Below, in pieces: positions 7,360-14,515 of a DNA stretch of 18,038 nt (position 1 is its first letter; each line of letters begins with the position of its first letter). Source of the stretch: Candidatus Sulfotelmatobacter sp. (GTDB taxonomy: Bacteria > Acidobacteriota > Terriglobia > Terriglobales > Acidobacteriaceae); the NCBI GenBank assembly GCA_030044775.1, contig JASICF010000123.1:1-18038 (forward strand), written 5' to 3'. A program made the translations under genes and the position numbers. Below the pieces are notes generated by a model. It searched no databases. It was not told the origin of the DNA and was given only the letters and a program-made list of their open reading frames with translations.

Positions 7360-8133
7360 TTAGCGCGGAGTTTGCCCAGTGGTCGAACTGGGCGCCAGGG
7401 CCGTGCTTTCTGAGGCCTGTCGCACGGACTGATTCGTAACTGCCGGTTCCGCGACCGAATATTTCAGCAAACACCACAGGGCTCGAAACCCGTCTCGCCA
7501 CTGGATCTTTTTTCCTTCTTCGTAGGTCCGGCCCCAGTAGCTGATGCCAACTTCGTAGATCCGCAGTTTCCGCTTGGCGATTTTTACCGTGATTTCTGGT
7601 TCAAACCCGAAGCCTTTTTCTTTTAGAGGAATCGACTGCAGAACTTCTCGCCGGAAAGCCTTGTAGCAGGTTTCCATGTCGCTTAGATTGATGTTCGTGA
7701 GCGCATTCGAGAGCATGGTAAGAATCCAGTTGCCCACCGAATGCCAGAAGTACAAAACGCGGTGCGGCCGTGCCGAAAGAAACCGGGAACCATACACCAC
7801 ATCCGCGCGACCCTGGATTAACGGCTCAAGCAGAACGCTGTACTCCGCGGGATCGTACTCCAGGTCAGCATCCTGAACAATTACGAAGTCGCCCGTAGCT
7901 TCTCGAAACCCCCGATGCAAAGCCGCGCCCTTCCCCATATTCTTCGGCTGATTGAAAACCCGGACCTGCGTTCTTTCAGACGCCACCTGCGCCAGAATTT
8001 CACGCGAACCATCGCTCGATCCGTCGTCAACGCAGATCAACTCAATGTTGAGGGGAACCGCGAGCACGCGGTCGACAACCTGACGCAAGGTCGTGCGCTC
8101 GTTGTATACCGGCATGACGACGGAAAGTCTCAT
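7360..8133 (-). CDS. Family 2 glycosyltransferase, dolichol/polyprenyl-phosphate sugar synthase (DPM1)-like
   Basis: A 257-residue GT-A fold glycosyltransferase. It starts MRLSVVMPVYNE and carries VDDGSSDGS at 35-43 and the metal-binding QDADLEYDP at 87-95. SDMETCYKAFRR from 151 and GFGFEPEITVKIAKRKLRIY from 174 are the pattern of DPM1-like enzymes, which charge a polyprenyl phosphate carrier with a sugar. There is no C-terminal membrane domain, so it acts as a soluble or peripherally bound cytoplasmic enzyme. The last 25 or so residues are Ser/Thr/Ala-rich and look disordered. It lies 62 bp downstream of wecB on the same strand, which suggests a joint role in surface glycan or glycolipid synthesis. 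The sugar donor cannot be told from sequence. Confidence 0.9.
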   Translation of the reverse strand: MRLSVVMPVYNERTTLRQVVDRVLAVPLNIELICVDDGSSDGSREILAQVASERTQVRVFNQPKNMGKGAALHRGFREATGDFVIVQDADLEYDPAEYSVLLEPLIQGRADVVYGSRFLSARPHRVLYFWHSVGNWILTMLSNALTNINLSDMETCYKAFRREVLQSIPLKEKGFGFEPEITVKIAKRKLRIYEVGISYWGRTYEEGKKIQWRDGFRALWCLLKYSVAEPAVTNQSVRQASESTALAPSSTTGQTPR

Positions 8134-8195
8134 ATGGTCAACATCAGGTTAGAGTGTACTGCAAACCCAAGATGGGGTTCCTGCCTTCGTTGGCT

Positions 8196-9326
8196 TCATA
8201 CGCATTGAAGATGCCCGTTTAGAATCTGCACAATTCGTTGTGCGGCCTTCCCATCCCATAGCGGTGGGCATCGATGTTCTTGCTGCGGATTGTTGAGGAC
8301 CGAGCGCGCCGAAGCCAGTATGCGATCCGGATCCACTCCGACGACCTGGTTTGTGCCCTGCTCGACTGTCGCTGGCCGCTCCGTATTTTCCCGCAATGTG
8401 AGACAGGGCACGCCAAGGATTGTGGTCTCTTCTTGAACTCCGCCGGAATCGGTGAGCACCAACGAGGCTTGCGCATTCAGCGAAAGGAAGTCGAGATACC
8501 CGAGCGGATCGAGTGGTATCAGTCCCCGGTGGGAATTTCCGGGATCTGCCAGGTAGCACTCGAACCCAAAATCTGCGATTTGCTTGCGCGTTCTGGGATG
8601 AACCGGAAAGAAGACCGGAAGATCGGTCGCCAGACTGCTGACCGCGCTGAGGATGCCCTGCAAAGTTCGCGCCTCTTCAACGTTCGATGGCCGGTGCAGC
8701 GTGAGCACTGCGTAAGGAAGACAGCGGGATCCATCGTGGCGCACCCCCAGGCGATCGAGGATTCGCGACCCTGCAGCCGCTTCGCGATGACGCAGCAAGC
8801 AATCGATCATCACGTTGCCAACCAGGAAGATCTTCTCTTCGGCTACGCCTTCACGCTTGAGATTATTCACCCCGCTCTGCTCGGTCACGAACAGCAAAGT
8901 GGAGATTGAGTCGGTCAGCTTGCGGTTGATTTCCTCCGGCATCGTCAGGTCAAAACTGCGGAGTCCGGCTTCGACGTGTGCGACATCAATCCCTAGCTTC
9001 GCTGCGGTTACCGCCGCCGCCAGGGTGGTATTCACATCTCCCACGACGAGAACTATCTGCGGCCTCCAATCGAGCAGAACTGGTTCCAGACGGCGCATGA
9101 TTTCCGCGGTTTGCACCGCATGGCTGCCGGAGCCCACCTCCAGATTGACATCGGGTTTCGGTAAATCGAGCTCGGCGAAAAAACTTCCGGAAAGGTTTTC
9201 GTCGTAATGTTGGCCGGAGTGCACCAGGAAATGCTGGATGTCCGGAGAATTTCGTAGTTCGCTCGCAATTGGCGCGACCTTCATGAAGTTTGGACGCGCT
9301 CCCACAACGCTCAACATCCGCTTCAT
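8196..9326 (-). CDS. wecB: UDP-N-acetylglucosamine 2-epimerase (non-hydrolysing)
   Basis: A 376-residue enzyme that interconverts UDP-GlcNAc and UDP-ManNAc in the cytoplasm, giving ManNAc-type sugars for surface polysaccharide. The GT-B fold motifs appear in order: GARPNFMK at 9-16, HSGQHYD at 36-42, VVGDVNTTLA with Asp97, HVEAGLRS with Glu119, EEINRKLTD at 131-139, TLHRPSNVE with His211, VHPRTRK at 242-248, TDSGGVQEE at 292-300 and RENTERPAT near 312-320. The Asp, Glu and His residues correspond to the known catalytic set. ATG at 9326 begins MKRMLSVVGARPN, where family members begin. No strong ribosome binding site is visible. The gene name is by family; hydrolysing relatives lack this pattern. 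Confidence 0.93.
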   Translation of the reverse strand: MKRMLSVVGARPNFMKVAPIASELRNSPDIQHFLVHSGQHYDENLSGSFFAELDLPKPDVNLEVGSGSHAVQTAEIMRRLEPVLLDWRPQIVLVVGDVNTTLAAAVTAAKLGIDVAHVEAGLRSFDLTMPEEINRKLTDSISTLLFVTEQSGVNNLKREGVAEEKIFLVGNVMIDCLLRHREAAAGSRILDRLGVRHDGSRCLPYAVLTLHRPSNVEEARTLQGILSAVSSLATDLPVFFPVHPRTRKQIADFGFECYLADPGNSHRGLIPLDPLGYLDFLSLNAQASLVLTDSGGVQEETTILGVPCLTLRENTERPATVEQGTNQVVGVDPDRILASARSVLNNPQQEHRCPPLWDGKAAQRIVQILNGHLQCV

Positions 9327-10023
9327 GAGGCCACGCGCGGTTTCGTTCCCTTTTTTTTGAGTTGTCGACCGGGGTCCGGAATCCGGCGTGGATCGGCCTG
9401 CCGAAAGTCCGGTTCCTGAGTCCGGAGGTGAAAAACCTTTGCCATTGAGCTAACAGTGTATTGCGGCTTGAGCGCGAGATGGCGCGCTCGTCGAACAGTC
9501 ATTAGCCTCCATGCTTGCGTACGTCCCAAAGTGGCCGATGACCTGCTTGGGCTCGGGTATAGGGTGAACATCTACAGTAAATCATGTAAATTATGCTGCC
9601 TTGGTCCTCTGAGTCAGCAAATTTCACATAGGGTATTTACCTTAGAAACAGCCATTGGCAGGGTGATTCGCGCGGTTCGACCGTCCCAATCTTTCCGCAA
9701 GCGGCTCTCTGAGTCTACCAAACGCCTGACGATCGCCCTTTTCCTTCAATTGCCTCCCGATTGCTGGTTCACTCCAGTTTATGCGGATTTTGCCGCATTT
9801 CCACCGCAACAAAAATTTACGAAGTGGGTTTCGGGGTATTGGTTGAGCACGTCATCCGGGCTGCGAACGGCTCTTACTCGTTTGCAAGTCCCTGTGGAAA
9901 TGGCTGTTCTTTAATCACAGCCAAATTTCCCTGGTAATGGCATCGTGGATGCTACGTGTTTTGAAAACATCCCAGAGTGCGCAGTACCGAGCCAAGCAAA
10001 AAATGCAAAGACTGGAGGAAAGA
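9327..10023. other. Long leader before HTH pair A
   Basis: About 700 bp with no gene I can support; frames here have no family features. Its left part must hold the promoter of the minus-strand wecB operon. Visible structure: a cluster of TCCGG words at 9372-9427; a hairpin ATGCGG/CCGCAT at 9781-9798 with a 6-base loop; an odd palindrome TGTTTT-G-AAAACA at 9957-9969; and a strong GGAGG at 10014-10018 that decides the start of the next gene. Base composition is visibly less GC-rich than in the neighbouring genes. Confidence 0.5.
9957..9969. promoter_or_regulatory. 13-bp palindrome, candidate operator upstream of HTH pair A
   Basis: TGTTTT and AAAACA are exact reverse complements around a central G. 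The right half contains TGAAAACA (9962-9969), whose first base is 62 bp before the start of the first HTH gene. The same octamer lies 60 bp before the first gene of pair B. LuxR/GerE-type proteins bind short dyads, so an autoregulatory site is plausible but unproven. Confidence 0.35.
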
Positions 10024-10314
10024 ATGACGGAGCAGCCCGTTCGACTGGGACCCCGCGAGCAGCAAATCGTCGAACTTCTGTTGCAAGGCTGCGACAATGC
10101 CGAAATTGCCAGCCAGCTCAAAATGGCGCGTAGAACGGTAAAAGCGCACTTTAACCGGCTGTTCCTCCGTTTCGGAATCACCGGTGGAATCAAGCGAGTG
10201 AAACTCGCAACCCTGCTGTACAGGAGGCAATCGTGTTTGCAAACGAACGTTATGGACCGCGCACTCCCAACCAGCGTGAACACCGAGTCATCGAGCTTGT
10301 CGCCCAGGGCATGA
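10024..10314 (+). CDS. Small LuxR/GerE-type HTH protein, first member of pair A
   Basis: A 96-residue protein made of little more than a GerE helix-turn-helix domain: PREQQIVELLLQGCDNAEIA from residue 10, then RRTVKAHFNRLFLRFGI. There is no receiver, GAF or PAS domain. The frame is open from an ATG at 9937, but the ATG at 10024 is chosen because GGAGG lies five bases before it and the extra 29 residues are not conserved with the paralogue at 14291. About half of 60 aligned residues match that paralogue. After LATLLYRRQS its C-terminus runs on for about 24 residues, overlapping the next gene by 82 bp in another frame; the paralogue stops near this point. Probably a DNA-binding transcription factor acting with its partner. 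Confidence 0.85.
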   Translation: MTEQPVRLGPREQQIVELLLQGCDNAEIASQLKMARRTVKAHFNRLFLRFGITGGIKRVKLATLLYRRQSCLQTNVMDRALPTSVNTESSSLSPRA

Positions 10315-10466
10315 AAAATCGCGACGTGGCTGATGCCATCGGAACCACCGAACACGTTGTCAAGAATTATCTTCGTGTCATTTACGACAAACTGGGTCTT
10401 TGGAACCGCGTGGAACTTGCTCTCTGGTATGAGTCTCGCAGGCAGGGCCCAACACTTCCCGCCTAA
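10233..10466 (+). CDS. Small LuxR/GerE-type HTH protein, second member of pair A
   Basis: A 77-residue GerE helix-turn-helix protein starting with GTG, with a strong AGGAGG five bases upstream. The recognition part reads TTEHVVKNYLRVIYDKLG followed by LWNRVELALW, the NarL-type pattern. Like its neighbour it has no sensor domain. It overlaps the first gene of the pair by 82 bp out of frame, which points to translational coupling. It matches the second member of pair B (14512-14814) at about half of its residues, better than it matches its own neighbour, so the pair was duplicated as a unit. It ends 63 bp before the facing zinc-ribbon gene ends. Confidence 0.85.
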   Translation: MFANERYGPRTPNQREHRVIELVAQGMKNRDVADAIGTTEHVVKNYLRVIYDKLGLWNRVELALWYESRRQGPTLPA

Positions 10467-10529
10467 GGTTTGACGGCTTTTCCATTCGAGCCTGCGATGG
10501 AGCCGAATCTTGAGGAGTCGTCTTGCCTC

Positions 10530-11717
10530 TTACCGGCAGCCAAAGGCTTGCATGTGTACTAGGCGCTCGCCCGCGCCTGCTGCACCTTTTTTGGCGGCTG
10601 AATCAAGCAATACTCGTGCCTGATCGCAACTTTGCGCGACCCCGTCGCCTCGAAGATACAGGTCGGAAAGCGCGACCATAGCTGAAGCATTTCCCCTCGC
10701 GACTGCGACCCACAATAGCGGTATAGCCTCCCTTGCATTGCCCTGCCTTCCGCTCAGGTATCGCTGAGCTTTGGCGAGGTCCTCGGCGCCACTCTGCCCT
10801 GCGGGCGCGGCAGCGCGTGGCGCCACGGCAGGCTCCGCTTTAGGAGCGGGTTTCGGCTGGTTCGCAGGAGGAGTTGGCTGTGAACGCACTTCCGGTTGGG
10901 GGTTCGCCTTCAGTATCGCCTGCGGCGGGTTTTCCTTCCCCTCCGTTTCGACGGGCAGGGGAGCGCTACTTCCCTGATTTTGCGATCCCTCGGTATCCGG
11001 CGCAGGCTGCGCGGCAGGCACGATTTTTGAGTCCGGAGAGGACTGGCCGTCGAAGAAAACTGACCCCCGTTTCGATACGTAGATAAGCCCGCCTAATAGC
11101 ATCAGCAAGACCAGACCTACATAAAGCCGGTGTCGATAGGAGACTGCTTCGGGCTGCCTGGCAAAATGCGGCAAATCGTTTTCATCGACATGCGGCGCGG
11201 CGTTTGAAAACGCACCTTCGTCTTCGGCATGGTCCGCCCTGTTTTGCCATTCTTCCGTAAGATCGCCGGAACGAAAATCAGATCGGTTATCGGCTTCTTG
11301 GGGTTTTTCTGGACACGGTGCGGATCCGGGCTTGTCGGGTAGCGCGGCGCTGGTTAGCGGAACGCCGCACATTCCACAGTAGCTATGGGTGTCCGAATTG
11401 ATATAACCGCAGGAGTCGCAAAGGATGCGATTGGCAGAAGCGCCATGCTCTGCCATATTGCTCGAAGCTGGCCCCTCTGCCACGGATTGGCTCGGAAGCA
11501 CGACGTCATTGTTGTCCGGAACGGTACCCTTTGCTTCAGCCTCAATCTCCAACTCCCGAACCAGATCGAGGACTGCCTGATCGCGATGTTCCGGCCGGTT
11601 CGTGAAATAAACCTCGGCCCAGCGTCCCAGATGAGTTGCCAGCAGGGGATTCGAAAGCGGATTCAACTCATTGCTCGACGGAGCGTTTTTCTCGAGTTTG
11701 TCAGTTTTAGGAGGCAC
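10530..11717 (-). CDS. Membrane-anchored zinc-ribbon protein with Pro-rich linker and Sel1-like repeats
   Basis: A 395-residue protein of unknown function. Residues 25-57 (GRWAEVYFTNRPEHRDQAVL and following) form a small amphipathic N-terminal region. A four-Cys zinc ribbon lies at 100-117 (CX2C, ten residues, CX2C). One membrane segment spans about 199-214 (YVGLVLLMLLGGLIYV). A Pro/Ala/Gln-rich linker runs to about 310, and Sel1/TPR-like helices occupy 311-388. With the ribbon in the cytoplasm the Sel1 part would be periplasmic. The start is GTG at 11717 without a clear ribosome binding site; the frame stays open for 13 codons upstream with no better start. It lies 107 bp downstream of the GAF zinc-ribbon gene on the same strand and shares its layout, so the two are probably one unit. 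Confidence 0.75.
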   Translation of the reverse strand: MPPKTDKLEKNAPSSNELNPLSNPLLATHLGRWAEVYFTNRPEHRDQAVLDLVRELEIEAEAKGTVPDNNDVVLPSQSVAEGPASSNMAEHGASANRILCDSCGYINSDTHSYCGMCGVPLTSAALPDKPGSAPCPEKPQEADNRSDFRSGDLTEEWQNRADHAEDEGAFSNAAPHVDENDLPHFARQPEAVSYRHRLYVGLVLLMLLGGLIYVSKRGSVFFDGQSSPDSKIVPAAQPAPDTEGSQNQGSSAPLPVETEGKENPPQAILKANPQPEVRSQPTPPANQPKPAPKAEPAVAPRAAAPAGQSGAEDLAKAQRYLSGRQGNAREAIPLLWVAVARGNASAMVALSDLYLRGDGVAQSCDQARVLLDSAAKKGAAGAGERLVHMQAFGCR

Positions 11718-11824
11718 AGGCTTGTATGGTTGCGCCGCCAGCCAGGAAGGTTGTCAGGACCTGAGAGGATGTCGACGCAACAACAGGATTCTCCTGCTCG
11801 CAGCCACATCCCATTCGGGCTGAA

Positions 11825-13441
11825 CTAGTCGCAGGCTCGTCGATAAGCAGGCTCGAACTGATCCAATTGCGCCTGCCGCTGGCTGGTCAGCTTGCCATTG
11901 GCCGTCTTTTGGTAAAGGTCAGCACCCGGGCAGTAGTACTGCGCGGTGTTCAAGTCAACCCATACTTGAGTGTTGGGGTTTCCCTGGTATTTGACTTCCG
12001 GCGGATCGGGCGCCTCAGCGATTCCCAAGGCGACAAGCAATTTATCGAACGTCGAGAGATTGGCTTCCGCGCTGTTCTTTTTGATATGGGTTGCGCTTTT
12101 GCTGGTCGGGTTCGTCGGCGCGGCCCCGTCCGACTGATTCGACCAGATACCCCATCCAATTACCACCAGCACCACAGCAATGGCCAAGCCAAGATAAAAA
12201 TCGCCCTTCCGGCTTCGCCAGAACCTCAGCAATGCGCCGGGTGCCGGTTTTGCCGAGAGCGACGTGAAGAAATACTGTGCCCTGGCCGCGGAGGTCCAGA
12301 TAGACTCGTCCGCCAGCACTGGAGCCGCATCGCCAGACGCGACCTCTTCGGGCTCAACTTCCGTGGGAATGGCGAGAGAATTCGCAAGTTCGGCAGCCTC
12401 GTCTTCTGTGAACGGTAGCGGATCGCTCACGTCGGCGTCCGCATGGGTGGCCAGGGCCGACGACTCAGGCGCGGACTTCGCTGGTGGTTCTTCGGCGGCC
12501 TCTGCTGTTTCTGCTACCCGCGCCGCGCCGCATTTGCCGCAGAATTGCTCCCGGCTGACCAGATCGTTGCCGCACTTCCAGCACGCGATCCTCTCCGAAG
12601 ATGAACTTACGATGGACGTGCTCTCTCCGCTTCCAACGCCGGAAGCGCCTTTTGCCATTACCGAAAGCTTGGGCTGCAATTTTTCGATCGCGGCGAGCAT
12701 ACTGGAGCGCTCTGCGGCCATGGATTCTTTCAGCGCGGCGCCGTTTTGCCGGCCCAAGGCCTCGGTGACCAAGCCAGCCATCAATTGGCAAGTGTGAATG
12801 TCCTGCTCGGCGTAGCCTTCCAATTCACCGAAGTAAAGCTCCAATCCCCCCACGATGTTGCCATCATAGTGAACCGGCACTGCCACCAAAGATCGGATCC
12901 CGCGCTGGCGTACGGGCTCGGGATCGAACAGAAACTCGGTTTCCACATCCTTGCAGCGAATCACCTGGCCGGTCCGGATGTTGGCCTGGCAAACGGCGAG
13001 CTTAAGCGGCACCTCGGTTCCTACCGGGAGCGCCGACGACCCCGATCCCGAAATATAGCGAACGGTTGCGCCCTCGAGAATTCCAATGCCCGCGCCGATG
13101 GCCCGCGTGATACGGGCGATCCTGTCGGCGACCACCGCTGTGGCGGTGTCCAGATCGAGATGCCGGGTTTGAATCTGGTGCTGGGCTTCGACAATCTCCG
13201 CCAGGGTCAAGGTGTAATCTGCGGTTGGACGCGCCGCATCTTCAGATTCTGATTTGATTTTTCGGAGGCGTTCCTGCTGGACGGTTTCTTCCTCGCGAAG
13301 TTTCTCGCTCTGCGATTCCAGGCTCAATTTCAATCGCTGCAATCGGCGATTGTGCTCCTGCAGCACGAAAGCAGCCTCCAGCACTTTCTGGAAAGTCTGC
13401 TCATCGAGCACCGGCTTGGTCTGCTCTTGGATCACGATCAT
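11825..13441 (-). CDS. GAF-domain zinc-ribbon membrane protein with C-terminal YYCPG domain
   Basis: A 538-residue protein. A coiled coil at about 28-68 precedes a GAF domain at about 93-218, with LVAVPVHYDGNIVGGLELYF as its clearest stretch. A four-Cys zinc ribbon follows (Cys287, 290, 301, 304). An acidic Ala-rich linker leads to one membrane segment (about 416-433) and a short C-terminal domain from 481 (TQVWVDLNTAQYYCPGADLY, then QREAQLDQFEP-like sequence and a terminal Cys) that would face the periplasm. Residues Cys504 and Cys537 might pair. The frame is open to a TTG at 13510, with another in-frame TTG at 13465; ATG at 13441 is preferred because conserved-looking sequence begins there, though its ribosome binding site is poor. 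It probably senses a small ligand or redox state; no output domain is present. Confidence 0.8.
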   Translation of the reverse strand: MIVIQEQTKPVLDEQTFQKVLEAAFVLQEHNRRLQRLKLSLESQSEKLREEETVQQERLRKIKSESEDAARPTADYTLTLAEIVEAQHQIQTRHLDLDTATAVVADRIARITRAIGAGIGILEGATVRYISGSGSSALPVGTEVPLKLAVCQANIRTGQVIRCKDVETEFLFDPEPVRQRGIRSLVAVPVHYDGNIVGGLELYFGELEGYAEQDIHTCQLMAGLVTEALGRQNGAALKESMAAERSSMLAAIEKLQPKLSVMAKGASGVGSGESTSIVSSSSERIACWKCGNDLVSREQFCGKCGAARVAETAEAAEEPPAKSAPESSALATHADADVSDPLPFTEDEAAELANSLAIPTEVEPEEVASGDAAPVLADESIWTSAARAQYFFTSLSAKPAPGALLRFWRSRKGDFYLGLAIAVVLVVIGWGIWSNQSDGAAPTNPTSKSATHIKKNSAEANLSTFDKLLVALGIAEAPDPPEVKYQGNPNTQVWVDLNTAQYYCPGADLYQKTANGKLTSQRQAQLDQFEPAYRRACD

Positions 13442-14290
13442 CCTGGCCGTTTTGGTCGCTCGCAATGGTCGGGGGTTCCTCCATTCTAGTGCAATTATTC
13501 CGCCAAGCAACCCGATCTATCGGCTGAATGCCGGTAATCAGGCATCGCCACAATCAGCCCAAACCCCAGCGAACCCAAAGCCATCAGCAACTTGCGACCT
13601 GACTTGCGGGACCGGCGACGAACCGGTGACATCTTGGATACAGCCCGCACAGGGTTACTTCAGTAAGCTGAAACATTATGCACAGTCGATGGCAGTATTC
13701 ACTGCCGTTTCCCTGAAAGAGCCCTTCATCCCCGGGGGACACTAAACGTCGTCCGTCTTAGCGGTACGGGATGATCCGCGCGATTACCTGTGCAAAACCA
13801 GGGCTGTATTCCAGAAAGTACCAAAACGATTCGGATGAGCAGCAGGGCGTTCATTTTTTGAAATCTCAAACTGTCCTTCGATAAATCCGACTTTGGAGAC
13901 TCTTGCCGGCGTCATTCGAGGCGCGAAGATGTGAGCTTCGAGCGCTTATAACCATCTCAAAAGCAGGCTTAAAACAATCACCGTGCCGAGTTCGGCCCGA
14001 TGCACTGTTAACCGGCGATCATGACTCGAAAACGACCGAACACGAGTTCTCGCCTGATTACAGAATCCTCATTTTTTCCGGATTTGGGAAGCGGGCCGTC
14101 GCACGCGCACTCCCGAACCCGGCGAGGTTCCTTCCCTTAAGTTCCGCCTGACATTGGGCTTAGCGCGACTCTTCGCGCGAGGAGAAGGTTTGGTGAAGTA
14201 TGTGCTTTCGGGACGGGTAATCACGGGTCATGAAAACAAAGCTCAGGAATAAGAGAGAGAATTCAGGAATAAGAGAAAAGGAGAATCGCC
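13442..14290. other. Long leader before HTH pair B
   Basis: About 850 bp between the divergent GAF zinc-ribbon gene and HTH pair B. No credible gene. Visible structure: inverted repeat ATGCC/GGCAT at 13528-13545; hairpin GGCAGT-ATTC-ACTGCC at 13691-13706 followed by GTTTCCC; hairpin GCGCGA-CTCT-TCGCGC at 14163-14178; the octamer TGAAAACA at 14231-14238; a tandem 14-mer at 14243-14276; and ribosome binding site AAGGAG at 14278-14283. The length and number of hairpins suggest more than a simple promoter, possibly a structured leader or an unannotated small RNA. Confidence 0.45.
14243..14276 (+). repeat. Direct repeat of a 14-mer just upstream of HTH pair B
   Basis: TCAGGAATAAGAGA occurs at 14243-14256 and again at 14263-14276, a perfect 14-base repeat with a 20-base period. 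It ends two bases before the AAGGAG ribosome binding site. A 20-base period is two helical turns, which would place two bound proteins on the same DNA face. Polymerase slippage or a duplicated ribosome-binding region is the alternative. Confidence 0.7.
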
Positions 14291-14515
14291 ATGCTGGATA
14301 TGGATAAGGTGAAGATTACGCCCCGCGATCAACAAGTCCTGGACTTGCTGGTCCAGGGCTGCAGCAACAAGGAAATTGCCGGCCAGCTCAGCATCAGCCC
14401 GCGCACCGTGAAGCAACATCTGCGCACGCTGTTCCTGCGGGCCGGGATCCGCGAGGGTCGCAAGCGCGTGAGGCTGGCTACCGCCGCTTTTGAGAAACTG
14501 GAGGCGAAATCATGA
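14291..14515 (+). CDS. Small LuxR/GerE-type HTH protein, first member of pair B
   Basis: A 74-residue stand-alone GerE helix-turn-helix protein: TPRDQQVLDLLVQGCSNKEI from residue 10, then SPRTVKQHLRTLFLRAGI and KRVRLATAAFEKLEAKS. No receiver or ligand-binding domain. AAGGAG lies seven bases before the ATG. Its stop overlaps the start of the next gene by four bases (ATGA), typical of translational coupling. About half of 60 residues match the first member of pair A, and the shared LFLR-GI-GxxKRV-LAT segment is specific to first members. It probably works as a transcription factor, likely with its partner. Confidence 0.88.
   Translation: MLDMDKVKITPRDQQVLDLLVQGCSNKEIAGQLSISPRTVKQHLRTLFLRAGIREGRKRVRLATAAFEKLEAKS

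Noticed and set aside
9323..9571. 82-residue minus-strand frame ending with an ATGA overlap at the wecB start
   Set aside because: The overlap is suggestive, but the protein is basic, low in hydrophobic structure and matches nothing; the overlap is likely chance.
9456..9914. 152-residue plus-strand frame in leader A
   Set aside because: GTG start without ribosome binding site, odd composition rich in Ser/Arg/Cys, no motif.
9937..10023. N-terminal extension of the first HTH protein of pair A
   Set aside because: The extra 29 residues are not shared with the paralogue, and the downstream ATG at 10024 has a much better ribosome binding site.
11867..12797. Plus-strand frames of 183 and 177 residues opposite the GAF zinc-ribbon gene
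   Set aside because: Ser/Ala- and Arg-rich antisense shadows of the acidic linker and zinc-ribbon coding region.
13600..13620. ACCGG/CCGGT inverted repeat as a terminator
   Set aside because: Only a 5-bp stem with no T-run and no gene ending nearby.
13254..13745. 163-residue plus-strand frame spanning the GAF gene start and leader B
   Set aside because: Half is antisense to the coiled-coil coding region; Ser/Cys-rich, no ribosome binding site.
13903..14151. 82-residue plus-strand frame in leader B
   Set aside because: No ribosome binding site, no recognisable motif, and the frame ends before the HTH genes.
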